A stretch of 64,000 nucleotides of DNA from Roseateles noduli (GCA_002205125.1 NIOE01000008.1:390304-454303); one strand, 5' to 3'. Shown: positions 1-9,600, counted from the stretch's first letter. Numbers and translations are program-made. Notes: generated by a model not told the origin, from the letters alone.

Positions 1-425
1 AAGACAGCCACCGTCTCGCCAGCAGCCAGCGCCTCGGCCGTCTTGTGCACGACGCGCAGCGCATCGCGCTTGTTGGCTCGCTCGATGTAGAGCGTGCCAA
101 CCGCCGTCGCCAGCGCACCCACCAGCGGCCAGGTCGCAATGTCAGCCTTGGAGACAAAGCGCGCTTCAGGCATCACGGCATGGATCGCGGCGATGTCCAG
201 CCAGGAAACGTGGTTCGCCGTGATCAGGCGCGGCGACGAGGCCTGAGGCCCCGGCGATTCGAGTCGCACCCCCAGCACCCGCAGCAGCTTGGCCGACCAC
301 CAGCCCACATAGCGCTGCCTGGCCGGCGTCTCCAGACGTCCCCAGCGAAACTGGACGAGGTACACCCCGTGCCCGATGTGCGCGAGCATCCGCAGCGCAC
401 GCCACGCCCCGACCAGGGCACGCAT
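1..425 (-). CDS. 1-acyl-sn-glycerol-3-phosphate acyltransferase (PlsC family), N-terminal part
   Basis: Lysophospholipid acyltransferase that would acylate lysophosphatidate to phosphatidate at the inner membrane. The first 141 codons are in the window and the gene runs off the left edge. The ATG (425-423) overlaps the pyrC' stop as TGATG, suggesting translational coupling. The family HX4D catalytic motif is visible as NHVSWLD (H72, D77), followed by ARFVSKADIATWPLVG and a GTLYIERA segment typical of PlsC block II/III. An N-terminal hydrophobic stretch (about residues 10-25) fits membrane association. The substrate is inferred from the family; a specialised acyltransferase such as OlsA is also possible. 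Confidence 0.85.
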   Translation of the reverse strand, partial: MRALVGAWRALRMLAHIGHGVYLVQFRWGRLETPARQRYVGWWSAKLLRVLGVRLESPGPQASSPRLITANHVSWLDIAAIHAVMPEARFVSKADIATWPLVGALATAVGTLYIERANKRDALRVVHKTAEALAAGETVAV

Positions 426-1753
426 CAGACAGTCCGCTCGGCTTCGGTGACCAGCGACTCGTAGGCGACCGTGCCGGCCACCAGCGTGTAGCGCACCCGG
501 CCCGGCAGCTCGAAGCCGGTGATGTCGAACGCGAACGGCGTGTGCTTGCCCTGGCTGACGAGACGCTCCGGCGTCACCGCGCCGCTGGCCTCGGCATCGA
601 AGACGACGACGTCGCCGACGCCGCCTTCGACCAGCCGGCCCGCACTCGCCGCCAGGGAGCCGAGCGCGTTGCCCAGCACCTTCACCGGACGCGCGGTGAT
701 GGTGTCGAGCGCCTGCGCCAGCGACAGGCCTTCATCCTGGCCCCAGCGCAGCGCCAGGCTCAGCAGCAGCTCCAGTCCGGTGGCGCCGGGCGTGGCCTCG
801 GCGAAGGGCAGCGTCTTCTCGTCGGCGGCGACGGGGTTGTGGTCGCTGACGAGCGCATCGATGGTGCCGTCGGCCAGCGCGGCGCGCAGCGCGTCGCGGT
901 CGCGCTGCTGGCGCAGCGGCGGCTGCAGGCGCATCGACGAGTTGAAGTAGCCGATGTCGACGTCGCTCAGGTGCAGCGAGTTGATCGAGACGTCCGCGGT
1001 GATCGGCAGTCCGTCCTTCTTGGCCTGGCGCACGAGCTCGACGCCGGCGGCGCTGCTCAGGCGGCACAGGTGAACGCGGCAGCCGGTGACGCGGACCAGC
1101 TCCAGGATCGTGTGCAGCGCGATGGTCTCGGCCGCGACCGGCTCGCCGGACAGGCCCAGGCGCGTGGCGACCGCGCCGCTGGCCGCGACGCCGCCGCTCA
1201 GCCACGGATCCTGCGCATGCAGCCACAGCGTGTAGCCGAAGCTCGCCGCGTACTGCATCGCGCGCTGGACGGTCAGCGTGTTGCGGATGGGCACGTAGGC
1301 CTGCGAGAAGCCGACGCAGCCGGATTCGGTCAGTTCGGCCATCTCGGTGAGCGATTCGCCGGCGAGGCCGCGCGTCAGCGCGCCCAGCGGGAACAGCCGG
1401 CAGCGGCTGAGCTTGCGGGCGCGGAACTTGAGCATGTCGACCAGACCCGGCTCGTCGAGCGTGGGGTCGGTGTCGGGCGGGCAGACGAGACTGGTGACGC
1501 CGCCGGCGGCAGCCGCGGCGAGCTCGCTCTCCAGCATGCCTTCGTGTTCGTGACCCGGCTCGCGCAGGCGCGCGGCGAGGTCGACGAGGCCCGGTGCGAC
1601 GACGAGGCCGGTGGCATCGATGACGCGGTCCGCGTTGAAGTCGCCGACGCTGCCGAGACCGACGATGCGGCCCGAGGCGATGGCCAGGTCGCCGATCTTG
1701 TCGAGACCCGACGCCGGGTCGAGCAGGCGGCCGTTCTGGATCAGGATCTTCAT
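425..1753 (-). CDS. pyrC': dihydroorotase-like, probably non-catalytic PyrC' subunit
   Basis: Class I dihydroorotase fold protein of 442 residues; the start overlaps the pyrB stop as ATGA. The metal site is degraded. Where active enzymes have D-x-H-x-H-L-R-E-P-G, this protein has D58-LAAR-LREPG, so both histidines are replaced (A60, R62). The HxxH(V/L)S motif reads HLCRLSS (R232), and the HHL motif reads SLHL. The late Asp in SDHNP (D305) remains. In Pseudomonas, inactive PyrC' subunits encoded after pyrB are needed for aspartate transcarbamoylase assembly. The same order and overlap here support that structural role. An active dihydroorotase should be encoded elsewhere. The open frame extends further upstream, but that part lies inside pyrB. 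Confidence 0.9.
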   Translation of the reverse strand: MKILIQNGRLLDPASGLDKIGDLAIASGRIVGLGSVGDFNADRVIDATGLVVAPGLVDLAARLREPGHEHEGMLESELAAAAAGGVTSLVCPPDTDPTLDEPGLVDMLKFRARKLSRCRLFPLGALTRGLAGESLTEMAELTESGCVGFSQAYVPIRNTLTVQRAMQYAASFGYTLWLHAQDPWLSGGVAASGAVATRLGLSGEPVAAETIALHTILELVRVTGCRVHLCRLSSAAGVELVRQAKKDGLPITADVSINSLHLSDVDIGYFNSSMRLQPPLRQQRDRDALRAALADGTIDALVSDHNPVAADEKTLPFAEATPGATGLELLLSLALRWGQDEGLSLAQALDTITARPVKVLGNALGSLAASAGRLVEGGVGDVVVFDAEASGAVTPERLVSQGKHTPFAFDITGFELPGRVRYTLVAGTVAYESLVTEAERTV

Positions 1754-2712
1754 GCTTCGTTCCCCGCCAGGATGGACATGACGGCCATGCGCACCGCGAT
1801 GCCGAAGGTGACCTGCGGCAGGATGACGCTGTGCTGGCCGTCGGCGACGGTGGAGGAGATCTCCACGCCGCGGTTGATCGGGCCCGGATGCATCACGATG
1901 GCATCGGGCTTGGCCAGCGCCAGCTTCTCGGGCGTGAGGCCGAAACTCTTGAAGTACTCGCCGGCGCTTGGCAGCATCGCGCCGCTCATGCGCTCGTTCT
2001 GCAGGCGCAGCATGATGATGACGTCGGCATCGCGGACGCCCTCGGCCATGTCGTGGCACACGCGCACGCCCATGTCCTTGAGGTCGCCGGGCACCAGCGT
2101 CTTCGGACCGACCGCGCGGATCTCCGGCACGCCCAGCGTGGTGAGCGCGTGGATGTCGCTGCGCGCGACGCGCGAGTGCACGATGTCGCCGACGATCGCC
2201 ACGGTGAGGTTGGTGAAGTCCTTCTTGAAGTGGCGGATCGTGTACATGTCGAGCAGGCCCTGCGTCGGATGCGCGTGGCGGCCGTCGCCGGCGTTGACCA
2301 CGTGGACATGCGGCGCGCAGTGCTGCGCGATCAGGTAGGGCGCGCCGGACTCGCTGTGGCGGACGACGAACATGTCGGCGTGCATCGCCGAGAGGTTGGC
2401 GACCGTGTCGAGCAGGGTCTCGCCCTTGGCGGTGCTGGACCGCGCGATGTCGAGGTTGATGACGTCGGCGGAGAGGCGCTTGGCGGCGATCTCGAAGGTG
2501 GTGCGGGTGCGGGTGCTGTTCTCGAAGAACAGGTTGAACACCGACTTGCCGCGCAGCAGCGGCACCTTCTTGACCTCGCGGTCGTTGACCGAGAGGAAGG
2601 TCCCCGCCGTGTCCAGGATCTGGTGCAGCACGGCCTTGGGCAGGCCTTCGGTGGACAGCAGGTGGATCAGCTCGCCATGCTTGTTCAGCTGCGGGTTGCG
2701 TTTGCTCAGCAT
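1750..2712 (-). CDS. pyrB: aspartate carbamoyltransferase catalytic subunit
   Basis: Condenses carbamoyl phosphate with aspartate, the committed step of de novo UMP synthesis. The 320 residues match the family length. The carbamoyl-phosphate loop STRTRT is at residues 66-71, HPTQ at 148-151, and MHPGPINRG lies near residue 270. The gene sits between pyrR and pyrC', overlapping pyrC' by 4 bp and starting 4 bp after pyrR. No pyrI regulatory subunit is seen, consistent with the class A ATCase (PyrB plus PyrC') of pseudomonads. Start ATG at 2712. Confidence 0.97.
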   Translation of the reverse strand: MLSKRNPQLNKHGELIHLLSTEGLPKAVLHQILDTAGTFLSVNDREVKKVPLLRGKSVFNLFFENSTRTRTTFEIAAKRLSADVINLDIARSSTAKGETLLDTVANLSAMHADMFVVRHSESGAPYLIAQHCAPHVHVVNAGDGRHAHPTQGLLDMYTIRHFKKDFTNLTVAIVGDIVHSRVARSDIHALTTLGVPEIRAVGPKTLVPGDLKDMGVRVCHDMAEGVRDADVIIMLRLQNERMSGAMLPSAGEYFKSFGLTPEKLALAKPDAIVMHPGPINRGVEISSTVADGQHSVILPQVTFGIAVRMAVMSILAGNEA

Positions 2713-2716
2713 GGGG

Positions 2717-3217
2717 TCAGTCCTCCTTCACGTCGAAGCTGAAGCGGCCGCCGTCACCCTTGATCAGGCTCAGGCGCTGGTTCGGTGCCACTGCGACACG
2801 CGCGGCGGAGAACGCCGGCTCGATCGGCAGCTCGCGGCCGCCGCGGTCGACCAGCACCGCCAGCGTGACGCTCGCGGGTCGGCCGAAGTCGAACAGCTCG
2901 TTGATCACGGCCCGCGTCGTGCGTCCGGTGTAGAGCACGTCGTCGATCAGCAGCACGTGGCGGCCCTCGATGTCGAAGGGCAGCTTGGTGTGGTCGGCGC
3001 TGGCGTTCATGCCCTTGCTGCCGAAGTCGTCGCGGTGCAGCGCGCTGGAGATGACGCCGTGCTGACCGGCCAGCTTCAGGTCCTGCTGGAGACGCTCGGC
3101 CAGCCAGGCGCCGCCCGACCAGATGCCGACCAGCGCGCTGTCGGGTTGCAGGAGGCGCTGGACGCCGCGCACGAGGTCGGCGTAGAGCGCTTCCGCATCG
3201 AGGTGCAATGTGCTCAT
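2717..3217 (-). CDS. pyrR: PyrR-type uracil phosphoribosyltransferase / pyrimidine operon regulator
   Basis: Type I phosphoribosyltransferase of 166 residues. The PRPP-binding loop is at residues 88-103 ([16 protein letters not shown]). The family makes UMP from uracil and PRPP; in Gram-positives it also binds pyr mRNA, and in Pseudomonas PyrR has been linked to transcriptional control of pyrimidine genes. The gene overlaps the 3' end of ruvX by 4 bp (ATGA) and leads pyrB-pyrC', so a regulatory or salvage role in this operon is likely. Which activity dominates cannot be told from sequence. Confidence 0.92.
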   Translation of the reverse strand: MSTLHLDAEALYADLVRGVQRLLQPDSALVGIWSGGAWLAERLQQDLKLAGQHGVISSALHRDDFGSKGMNASADHTKLPFDIEGRHVLLIDDVLYTGRTTRAVINELFDFGRPASVTLAVLVDRGGRELPIEPAFSAARVAVAPNQRLSLIKGDGGRFSFDVKED

Positions 3218-3630
3218 GGGTGTTCCCGGAAGAATTGTTCGAGGATCAATGCCGCGCTCGCGGCATCGAGGTCGCGCGCGCCCTGCGACTGGGCTTCCAC
3301 GCTGGTATAGCGTTCATCGACTTCGACCACCGGCAGCCGGTAGCGGCCGCGCAGCTGCCCGGCGAACTTGAGCGCACGGGCCGTCATCTCGTGCGGCGCG
3401 CCGTCCGGATGACGCGGGACGCCGATGACCAGCGCATCGGGCTCCCACTCCTGGATCAACGCCGTGATCGCGGCCCACCGGGCGTCGCCCTGCTCGGTGA
3501 TGGTCCGCAGCCCGCGCGCGCTCCCCAGCATCCGGTTGCCGGTCGCCACGCCGAGGCGCTTGGTACCGAAATCAAAACCGAGGGGGGAAACAAATGCGGC
3601 GGGGGAAGAAGCGGGAGAGCCTGTGCTCAT
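3214..3630 (-). CDS. ruvX: Holliday junction resolvase-like protein RuvX/YqgF
   Basis: RNase H-fold nuclease of the YqgF/RuvX family (138 residues), implicated in 16S rRNA 5' maturation and proposed to resolve Holliday junctions. The N-terminal strand GFDFGTKRLGVA (residues 18-29) carries the catalytic Asp. The ERYTSVEA segment supplies the conserved Glu, and the C-terminal RDLDAASAALIL carries the last Asp. I chose the ATG at 3630. The frame stays open upstream through a GC-rich palindromic element, which is unlikely to be coding. It overlaps pyrR by 4 bp and lies downstream of yqgE, as in Pseudomonas. Confidence 0.93.
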   Translation of the reverse strand: MSTGSPASSPAAFVSPLGFDFGTKRLGVATGNRMLGSARGLRTITEQGDARWAAITALIQEWEPDALVIGVPRHPDGAPHEMTARALKFAGQLRGRYRLPVVEVDERYTSVEAQSQGARDLDAASAALILEQFFREHP

Positions 3631-3649
3631 GACGCCTCCGGTCATGCCC

Positions 3650-3716
3650 GCCGCCGGGCCGCCCCTAGGCGGGCAGCGCCCCTCGGGGGCAGGAGCGAAG
3701 CGACTGGGGGGCTCGC
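3650..3716. repeat. GC-rich palindromic intergenic element
   Basis: The 91-bp gap between yqgE and ruvX holds stacked dyads: CCGCCCCTAGGCGGG, then GCCCCTCGGGGGC, then AGGAGCGAAGCGACTGGGGG. The composition is sharply more G/C-tract-like than the flanking genes. It resembles the short palindromic repeats with an AGCGAAGCGA core that I associate with Burkholderiales intergenic spaces. It could form an mRNA hairpin between the two genes. Repeat-family membership is inference from memory. Confidence 0.5.
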
Positions 3717-3721
3717 ACTCA

Positions 3722-4300
3722 TCATGCGTGCCCGGCCTCCTGGCTGAGCATGCGGGGATCGATGCCGAGCAGCGCGAGCGCCTTGTCGTAGCGCTCCTCG
3801 ATCGGCGTGTCGAAGATGATCTCGGGCTTGGCATCGACGGTGATCCAGCCGTTGCGGCCGAGCTCTTCCTCCAACTGGCCCGCGGCCCAGCCGCTGTAGC
3901 CCAGCGTCACCAGCACACGCTTGGGTCCGGCGCCGTTGGACAGCGCTTCCAGCACGTCGCGGCTGGTGGTCATCTCCAGCCCGCCGGGCACCGCCAGCGT
4001 GGCGCTGTAGTGGTTGCCCTGCTCGTCCAGCGCCTCGTGCAGCACGAAGCCGCGCTCGGTCTGCACCGGCCCGCCGAAGAACACCGGCCGCGCGGCCATG
4101 TCCAGGTCGGACAACTCGAGCTCGACCTTCTCGAACAGGTTGCCCAGCGTCAGCGAGATCGGCTTGTTGATGACCAGCCCCAGCGCGCCCTTCTCGTTGT
4201 GCTCGCACAGGTAGATGACCGAGCCGGCAAAGGTCTCGTCCACCATGCCCGGCATGGCGATCAGGAACTGGTTGGTCAGGTCGATGCGTGCCTTGGACAT
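3722..4300 (-). CDS. yqgE: YqgE/AlgH family protein
   Basis: UPF0301 (YqgE/AlgH) family, 192 residues, full length. Visible hallmarks are the N-terminal NQFLIAMPGM, the central GALGLVINKP, FFGGPVQTERGFVLH, and the late GYSGWAAGQLEEE. The biochemical role is unsettled; AlgH was named for an effect on alginate regulation in Pseudomonas. The gene is first in the yqgE-ruvX-pyrRBC' run and is divergent from phrB, with 35 bp between their start codons, so the two promoters must overlap. Confidence 0.95.
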   Translation of the reverse strand: MSKARIDLTNQFLIAMPGMVDETFAGSVIYLCEHNEKGALGLVINKPISLTLGNLFEKVELELSDLDMAARPVFFGGPVQTERGFVLHEALDEQGNHYSATLAVPGGLEMTTSRDVLEALSNGAGPKRVLVTLGYSGWAAGQLEEELGRNGWITVDAKPEIIFDTPIEERYDKALALLGIDPRMLSQEAGHA

Positions 4301-4335
4301 AGGGACGGATTCTATTTCACCGACACTCCCTCTCC

Positions 4336-5802
4336 ATGAACGCCCTTGTCTGGTTCCGGCGCGATCTGCGCGCGGACGACCACGCCGCCCTCTTCCACGC
4401 CCTCAAGCACCACGAACGCGTGTTCTGCGCCTTCGTGCTGGACACGGACATCCTGGACGCACTCCCGCGCGCGGACCGCCGCGTGGAGTTCATCGTCGAC
4501 GCCCTGCGCGTGCTGGACGCGGATCTGGCGGCGCTGGCGCCCGGCGCCGGGCTGATCGTCCGCCACGGCACGGCGCGCGAGCAGATCCCCGCCCTGGCTG
4601 CGGAGCTGGAGATCGACGCGCTCTACTTCAACCACGACGACGAGCCGGACGCGCTGCGCCGCGACGCCGATGTGGGCGCCACGCTGCTCGCACGCGGCGT
4701 CCAGGTGGAGAGCTTCAAGGATCACGTGGTCTTCGAGCGCTCGGAGATCCTGACCGGTTCACGCAAGCCCTACGGCGTCTTCACGCCCTACAAGAACGCG
4801 TGGCTGCGGGAGATCACTCCCTTCTTCCTGAGCAGCTACCCGGTCGAGCGATACGCGTCGCACCTGGCGAAGGCACCGCAACGCGGCGTGCCGACGCTGG
4901 GCGACATCGGGTTCGAGCCGGCCGGACTCACCGCGGCGCTGACCGGCGGCAGCGCGGGCGCGCAGCGGCTGTTCGACGAGTTCCTCGAACGCATCGACCG
5001 CTACGGCGACACGCGCGACTTCCCGGCCGCGAAGGGGCCCAGCTACCTGAGCACGCACCTGCGCTTCGGGACGATCTCGATCCGGCGGCTGGCGCGTGAG
5101 GCCTGGATGCGGGCCTACGCCCCGAAGGGCGGCAAGGCCGTCAGCGCGGGTGCGCAAGTCTGGCTGTCCGAGCTGATCTGGCGCGATTTCTATCACCAGG
5201 TCCTGCACCACCATCCGCAGGTCGTCACAGGCGCATTCCGCCCCGAATACGACCGCATCGCGTGGGCCGACGGCCCCGACGCGGACGCGGACTTCGAGGC
5301 CTGGTGCCAGGGCCGCACCGGATATCCGCTGGTCGACGCCGCCATGCATCAGATCAACGAGACCGGCTACATGCACAACCGGCTGCGCATGGTGACGGCC
5401 AGCTTCCTCATCAAGGACCTCGGTATCGACTGGCGTCGCGGCGAGGCCTACTTCGCCGAGAAGCTGATCGACTTCGACCTCGCCGCCAACAACGGCGGCT
5501 GGCAGTGGGCCTCGTCCAGCGGCTGCGACGCGCAGCCCTACTTCCGCATCTTCAATCCGGTCAACCAGAGCGAGAAGTTCGATCCCGAGGGGAAGTTCAT
5601 CAAGCGCTACCTGCCGCAACTCGCCAAGCTGCCGCCCAAGCTGATCCACGCGCCGTGGCTGGCGAAGCCGGCCGAACTGGCGGCCTGCGGCGTGGTGCTG
5701 GGCCGCGACTACCCGGAACCGGTCGTGCGCCATGAGACGGCGCGCATGGCGACGATGGCGCGCTACGCCGTGGTCAAGGACCGGGCCTTCCCCGACACGT
5801 GA
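4336..5802 (+). CDS. phrB: deoxyribodipyrimidine photolyase (class I CPD photolyase)
   Basis: Light-driven repair of cyclobutane pyrimidine dimers. The 488-residue protein has the N-terminal antenna-binding Rossmann domain (begins MNALVWFRRDLRADDHAALF). The C-terminal FAD domain shows SELIWRDFYHQVL, GRTGYPLVDAAMHQ, TGYMHNRLRM, and NNGGWQWASSSGCDAQPY. The Trp-rich segments carry the FAD contacts and electron-transfer chain. It starts 35 bp from the divergent yqgE and ends 3 bp before the convergent pilus-tip gene. The Asn/Trp pattern favours a photolyase over a plant-type cryptochrome. Confidence 0.96.
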   Translation: MNALVWFRRDLRADDHAALFHALKHHERVFCAFVLDTDILDALPRADRRVEFIVDALRVLDADLAALAPGAGLIVRHGTAREQIPALAAELEIDALYFNHDDEPDALRRDADVGATLLARGVQVESFKDHVVFERSEILTGSRKPYGVFTPYKNAWLREITPFFLSSYPVERYASHLAKAPQRGVPTLGDIGFEPAGLTAALTGGSAGAQRLFDEFLERIDRYGDTRDFPAAKGPSYLSTHLRFGTISIRRLAREAWMRAYAPKGGKAVSAGAQVWLSELIWRDFYHQVLHHHPQVVTGAFRPEYDRIAWADGPDADADFEAWCQGRTGYPLVDAAMHQINETGYMHNRLRMVTASFLIKDLGIDWRRGEAYFAEKLIDFDLAANNGGWQWASSSGCDAQPYFRIFNPVNQSEKFDPEGKFIKRYLPQLAKLPPKLIHAPWLAKPAELAACGVVLGRDYPEPVVRHETARMATMARYAVVKDRAFPDT

Positions 5803-5805
5803 GCA

Positions 5806-6333
5806 TCACTGGTACGTGAGCGTCACGCTGACGGCATCGGTGTACGGGCCGCCGGGCGGCACCGTGGTCTGCCGTCCCGGGATGCGGGCATAGACCGTGT
5901 AGACCAGCCCCGGCGACAGCCCCAGCGCATCGAGCAGCAGACCGCCGCCGACCATCGTGCCGGTCGTGCCGTCGCCCCAGACCGTCGTGTAGGTGTTGTC
6001 GATGTAGAGGTTGTAGTTGAGCGAATTCGCCCCGAAGCTCAGCCGGCGGGCGGAGATGCTGGGGCCGTTGCCCTGGTTGAATGCGATGGTGAACGGAATC
6101 AGCAGGCCGGCGACGCCGCCGCACTTGACCGTGACCGTGCCGGTCGAATCGGTGTTGCCGTAAGCCAGCGGGTTGTAGTTGGCGAACAGCACCGAGGTCG
6201 TCGTGACGGTGCAGGAGCACAGGCCCTGGACGCACAGCGCATGCGCCGAGGGCGCCGCGCCCATCAGCATCAGCCAGGGCAGCAGGCGAAGCACGACGGG
6301 CAGGCGTGGCAGTCTGGAGGACTTGGCGTTCAT
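5806..6333 (-). CDS. spore coat U domain protein, Csu-type pilus tip/minor subunit
   Basis: Secreted SCPU-domain (spore coat U) protein of 175 residues with a signal peptide ending near PSAHA (residues 25-31). The mature part begins with a Cys-rich segment (CVQGLCSC), then the beta-sandwich pattern with a terminal VSVTLTYQ strand typical of Csu pilus subunits. It is last in the chaperone-usher operon, and its ATG overlaps the usher stop as ATGA. Last position and the extra cysteines suggest a tip or minor subunit comparable to CsuE, but it is shorter than a two-domain adhesin. Confidence 0.85.
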   Translation of the reverse strand: MNAKSSRLPRLPVVLRLLPWLMLMGAAPSAHALCVQGLCSCTVTTTSVLFANYNPLAYGNTDSTGTVTVKCGGVAGLLIPFTIAFNQGNGPSISARRLSFGANSLNYNLYIDNTYTTVWGDGTTGTMVGGGLLLDALGLSPGLVYTVYARIPGRQTTVPPGGPYTDAVSVTLTYQ

Positions 6334-8858
6334 CGCGACTCCTTTCGGGTGTTCGTGGCGGGTGTCTCCGCAGGCGCCTTCGCCGGCGTCTCCACCGGAG
6401 CAGGCGCATCAGGCGCGCCCGGCTTCGGCGATGCACCGGTCGACCAGGCGGCGATCCTGCGGCACACCACGGTGCCGAGGTCCGGCAGTTCGGTCGCCTG
6501 CGCCGGCAGCTTCAGCTCGATGCGGCACGGCGTGCCGTCCTCGCGCCGCGCCAGCACGTCGCCGACGGCACCGGTGCCGTCGGGCAGCCCCGTCACGAAG
6601 GCCCGACCGTCCAGGCCCATCGGGAATGTGCGCTTCGATCCGGCGACCTGCAAGTCGGTCCCCGGCGGCAGCGGCTCGCCGGCCTCGTCGACGACGCGGA
6701 AGGTCGCGGTGCGGCTGTGCACGATCGGGAACCGGATCAGCGCCGCGCTGCGCGCCGCCGGCATGACCTGCAGCTCCAGCGCCTCGATCTCCGCGTCCAG
6801 CGGCAGATCGTCGGCGACCACGCCGACGCGGTTCATCTGGTAGCCCCGCAGCGCCGGCAGGAAGGCGCGTCCCTTGGCATCGGTGCGCGCGACCGGCTGG
6901 TTGTCGTGGAGGATGCGCACGTTCTCCTGGTTGTCGACCTGCACGACCGCGAAGCCGCCGTCGATGCGCCGGCTCGCATAGGCGCTGCCGTCGATGTAGG
7001 CGAGGCCGCCGCTCGCGCCGAGCCGCACGTCGGTGTTGCCCGCCGTCCGCGAGACGCCGCCGTTCAGCGCCACCTTGTTGGTCTGCCACTGCGCCTGCGC
7101 CTGCTGCCGGCCATACGACTCCGACAACAGCTGATAGCCGAGGCCTTCACCGACCGGCGGATTGCTTTGCAACTGGACCTGCCAGAGGTCGCGCGAGGGC
7201 TGCCCGCCGCCGCGCTGACCCTGCCAGGCCGTCGACAGGCTCTTGTTGCCGTCGAGCAGCAGGCTCCAGAAGACCGAGATCGCGGTGCCGCCGCCGTTGC
7301 CCGCCTTCAGCGCGGACAGGCCGAAGAAGCCCCACCCGCCGAGGCTGCGACTCGCGTTGAAGGACCAGAGCTTGTTGGCCACCTGCAGCTGCCCCTGGGG
7401 CGCCAGCCGCTGAGGTGCGCCCTGGTTGACCAGTCCCAGACCCAGTCCCCATTGCTTCCACGAGGTGCCGATGGAGGCCGAGACGCTCCACTTCGGCAGC
7501 ACCGGGTTGCCGAGCTGCGTGAAACCCGCCGTGGCGCGCTTGACCTGCACGCCGCCGCTCCAGTCCATGCCCTGGCGCTCCACGCCCAGCGTCGCGAGCG
7601 CGCCGCGACGCGCCTGGGGATCGTCGCTGCGGCTGGCCACGCCCGCCAGGCTCACCGTGCCCAAGGCGGGGAACAGCCACAACCCCGTCGCGCCCAGCGC
7701 CTGCTGACGCTGCGTCAGTTCGCCGCGCCACTCCTGCGTGAAGCCGGACGTGAGGCCGTTGCGCCAGGTGCCGGCCAGCACCGCGCGGCCGTAGCGGTTG
7801 CTGTCGATGCCGTAGTTCAGCCGCAGCCAGCCGGCCTCGACGCTGTAGGCCGAGAGCCCCGGCTTCAGCAGCGAAGGGCTGATGTAGTACGGCTGCACGA
7901 CGATCTGCTCGCGACCGAGCAGGTCCCGCACCACGGTGCGGATCTCCCCTTGGCCGGTGACCAGCGGCAGATCGCTGATGTCGAACGGGCCCGGCTGCAC
8001 CCGCCCTTGCAGCCGCTGGCTGTTGTTGACGAAGACGTCGACCGTCGACGGCAATGACGCCTCGCCGCGCAAGGTCGGCAGCGGGAAGCTCAGGAAGCCG
8101 GGCCGCAGCGAGAAGTCGGTGCTCCACTGCACGCCGCCGAAGCGCATCGCCTGGCCCCAGGTGCCCGGCTGCGCGATGCTGTCGCCGAGCCGCCAGCTGG
8201 TCAGGTGCTCGGGGCGATCGATGGTCCAGCGCGAGTCCAGCCGCACCCAGCCGCCGCCCGTGCCGCTGCGGTACAGCTGCTGATGGTTGAGGTCGCCGCG
8301 CGGCGTCAGCACGCCGAGTTCGGTGACGCCGTCGACGTTGCCGTCGCCGCTCAGGCGCTTCTGCCATTGCACGTCGTAGTTGGCGTAGACGCCGAAGGTC
8401 GACGGCAAGGTCACCTGCGTGGCGGACCGCGCCACCTCGACCTGCTGATCGGAGAAGGCCTGCGGCGGCGCGTCGATCTCCAGGGTCTGGCTGAGCTCCT
8501 CGACGCGCCAGCGCATGAGTTCGCCGGGCCCGTCGCCGAGGATCATGTGGAGCTCGCCGTCGATCATGCGCGGCGGCAGCGCCGGAGGCCTGAACTTCAG
8601 TTCGGTCCAGAGCGCCTGCGGAATGGCGACCCCTTCAGGCACGCGCACCGCGCGCACCGTCTGCGGCTGCGGGATGCCGTTGATCTTCAGACCCAGCAGC
8701 AGCGTCTCCCCGAAGCGCGGCGCCTGGGCCAGGGCCTGCGCCGGATCGGAAGACGCCGGCAAGGGCGCCGCGGGCGGAGGCTGCTGCGCCTGCGCCGCGG
8801 CACTCACGCACAGGCAGACCGCCGCCGGCAGCAGGCCGGGTTCACTTGCCCGTTGCAC
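6330..8858 (-). CDS. outer membrane fimbrial usher, Csu type
   Basis: Outer membrane usher (842 residues) that assembles and exports chaperone-bound pilus subunits. It begins with a GTG codon overlapping the chaperone 3' end by 17 bp and has a signal peptide ending near AAAQA (about residues 20-25). Usher signatures include FGVYANYDVQWQKRL, FLSFPLPTLRGEASLPSTVD, VFVNNSQRLQGRVQPGPFDI and a late GRAFLPALRGYQMNRVGV. Length and motif set match the Csu/archaic usher group rather than the longer FimD group. Substrates are the two SCPU proteins in the operon. Confidence 0.93.
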   Translation of the reverse strand: MQRASEPGLLPAAVCLCVSAAAQAQQPPPAAPLPASSDPAQALAQAPRFGETLLLGLKINGIPQPQTVRAVRVPEGVAIPQALWTELKFRPPALPPRMIDGELHMILGDGPGELMRWRVEELSQTLEIDAPPQAFSDQQVEVARSATQVTLPSTFGVYANYDVQWQKRLSGDGNVDGVTELGVLTPRGDLNHQQLYRSGTGGGWVRLDSRWTIDRPEHLTSWRLGDSIAQPGTWGQAMRFGGVQWSTDFSLRPGFLSFPLPTLRGEASLPSTVDVFVNNSQRLQGRVQPGPFDISDLPLVTGQGEIRTVVRDLLGREQIVVQPYYISPSLLKPGLSAYSVEAGWLRLNYGIDSNRYGRAVLAGTWRNGLTSGFTQEWRGELTQRQQALGATGLWLFPALGTVSLAGVASRSDDPQARRGALATLGVERQGMDWSGGVQVKRATAGFTQLGNPVLPKWSVSASIGTSWKQWGLGLGLVNQGAPQRLAPQGQLQVANKLWSFNASRSLGGWGFFGLSALKAGNGGGTAISVFWSLLLDGNKSLSTAWQGQRGGGQPSRDLWQVQLQSNPPVGEGLGYQLLSESYGRQQAQAQWQTNKVALNGGVSRTAGNTDVRLGASGGLAYIDGSAYASRRIDGGFAVVQVDNQENVRILHDNQPVARTDAKGRAFLPALRGYQMNRVGVVADDLPLDAEIEALELQVMPAARSAALIRFPIVHSRTATFRVVDEAGEPLPPGTDLQVAGSKRTFPMGLDGRAFVTGLPDGTGAVGDVLARREDGTPCRIELKLPAQATELPDLGTVVCRRIAAWSTGASPKPGAPDAPAPVETPAKAPAETPATNTRKESR

Positions 8859-9600
8859 CGGCCGTGACCTGCTGCAATCCCTGGTCGGTCATGACCTGCA
8901 GGCTGCCGGGCGGGCCGGCCGGCGTCGGGATGCGGTAGCTGCGCTGCTCGCCGGGGAACACGACGCTCTGCGCGCCCGGCACCGCCATCGACTTCACCTC
9001 GCCGTTGGCGCCGGTCACCCGCAGTTCGCTGACCTTCACATGGACGTTGCCGGCGTTGGTCACCGTCGCCACGGTCTCGCCGCTGCTGGCGCGCTGCACG
9101 CTCCAGCTCGAATCCCGGCGCACCTGGCTCGGCGCCACGTAGACCGGCACGCGCAGCGCCACCAGCACGCGCACCGCGCCGGTGACCTGCGTGTCGCCGC
9201 CCTGGCGCGCCACCGGGACCTCGCGCAGGACCATGCGGTAGGTCGCCTCCTGCTGGAGATCGGGCGGTCGCCGCAGGCCCACGCGCAAGACCTGGACCTG
9301 CCCGGCCTGCAAGGTGAAGATCGGCGGATTCACGAGCAGGTCCGTGGTCGGGCCGTCGACGTCCTGGCCGTTCTCCCGCGTCCAGCGGATGCCCTCGGCC
9401 TGCATCGTCACCGGCTCGGTGCCGTTGTTCTGGACCTGCACCGTCGCCCGGTCGTTCGCGCGGTCCAGCCGCACGTTGACCGGCATGATGCTGACGTCGG
9501 CCGCCCAGGCCGCCGGCGTCGCCAGCACTGCCATCACCAGTAGCGCCAGCACTGCCGTCATGCCCGGGACGGCGGCCAGCCCGCGTCGGATCTTGTTCAT
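8842..9600 (-). CDS. periplasmic pilus assembly chaperone, Csu type
   Basis: PapD-like periplasmic chaperone (252 residues). It has an N-terminal signal sequence (AVLALLVMAVLATPAAWA) and two Ig-like domains. Domain 1 shows VRLDRANDRATVQVQNNG and the conserved TYRMVLREVP strand; domain 2 follows a linker near residue 145. It delivers SCPU subunits to the usher by donor-strand complementation. It lies 105 bp after the major subunit gene and overlaps the usher start. Confidence 0.92.
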   Translation of the reverse strand: MNKIRRGLAAVPGMTAVLALLVMAVLATPAAWAADVSIMPVNVRLDRANDRATVQVQNNGTEPVTMQAEGIRWTRENGQDVDGPTTDLLVNPPIFTLQAGQVQVLRVGLRRPPDLQQEATYRMVLREVPVARQGGDTQVTGAVRVLVALRVPVYVAPSQVRRDSSWSVQRASSGETVATVTNAGNVHVKVSELRVTGANGEVKSMAVPGAQSVVFPGEQRSYRIPTPAGPPGSLQVMTDQGLQQVTAGATGK

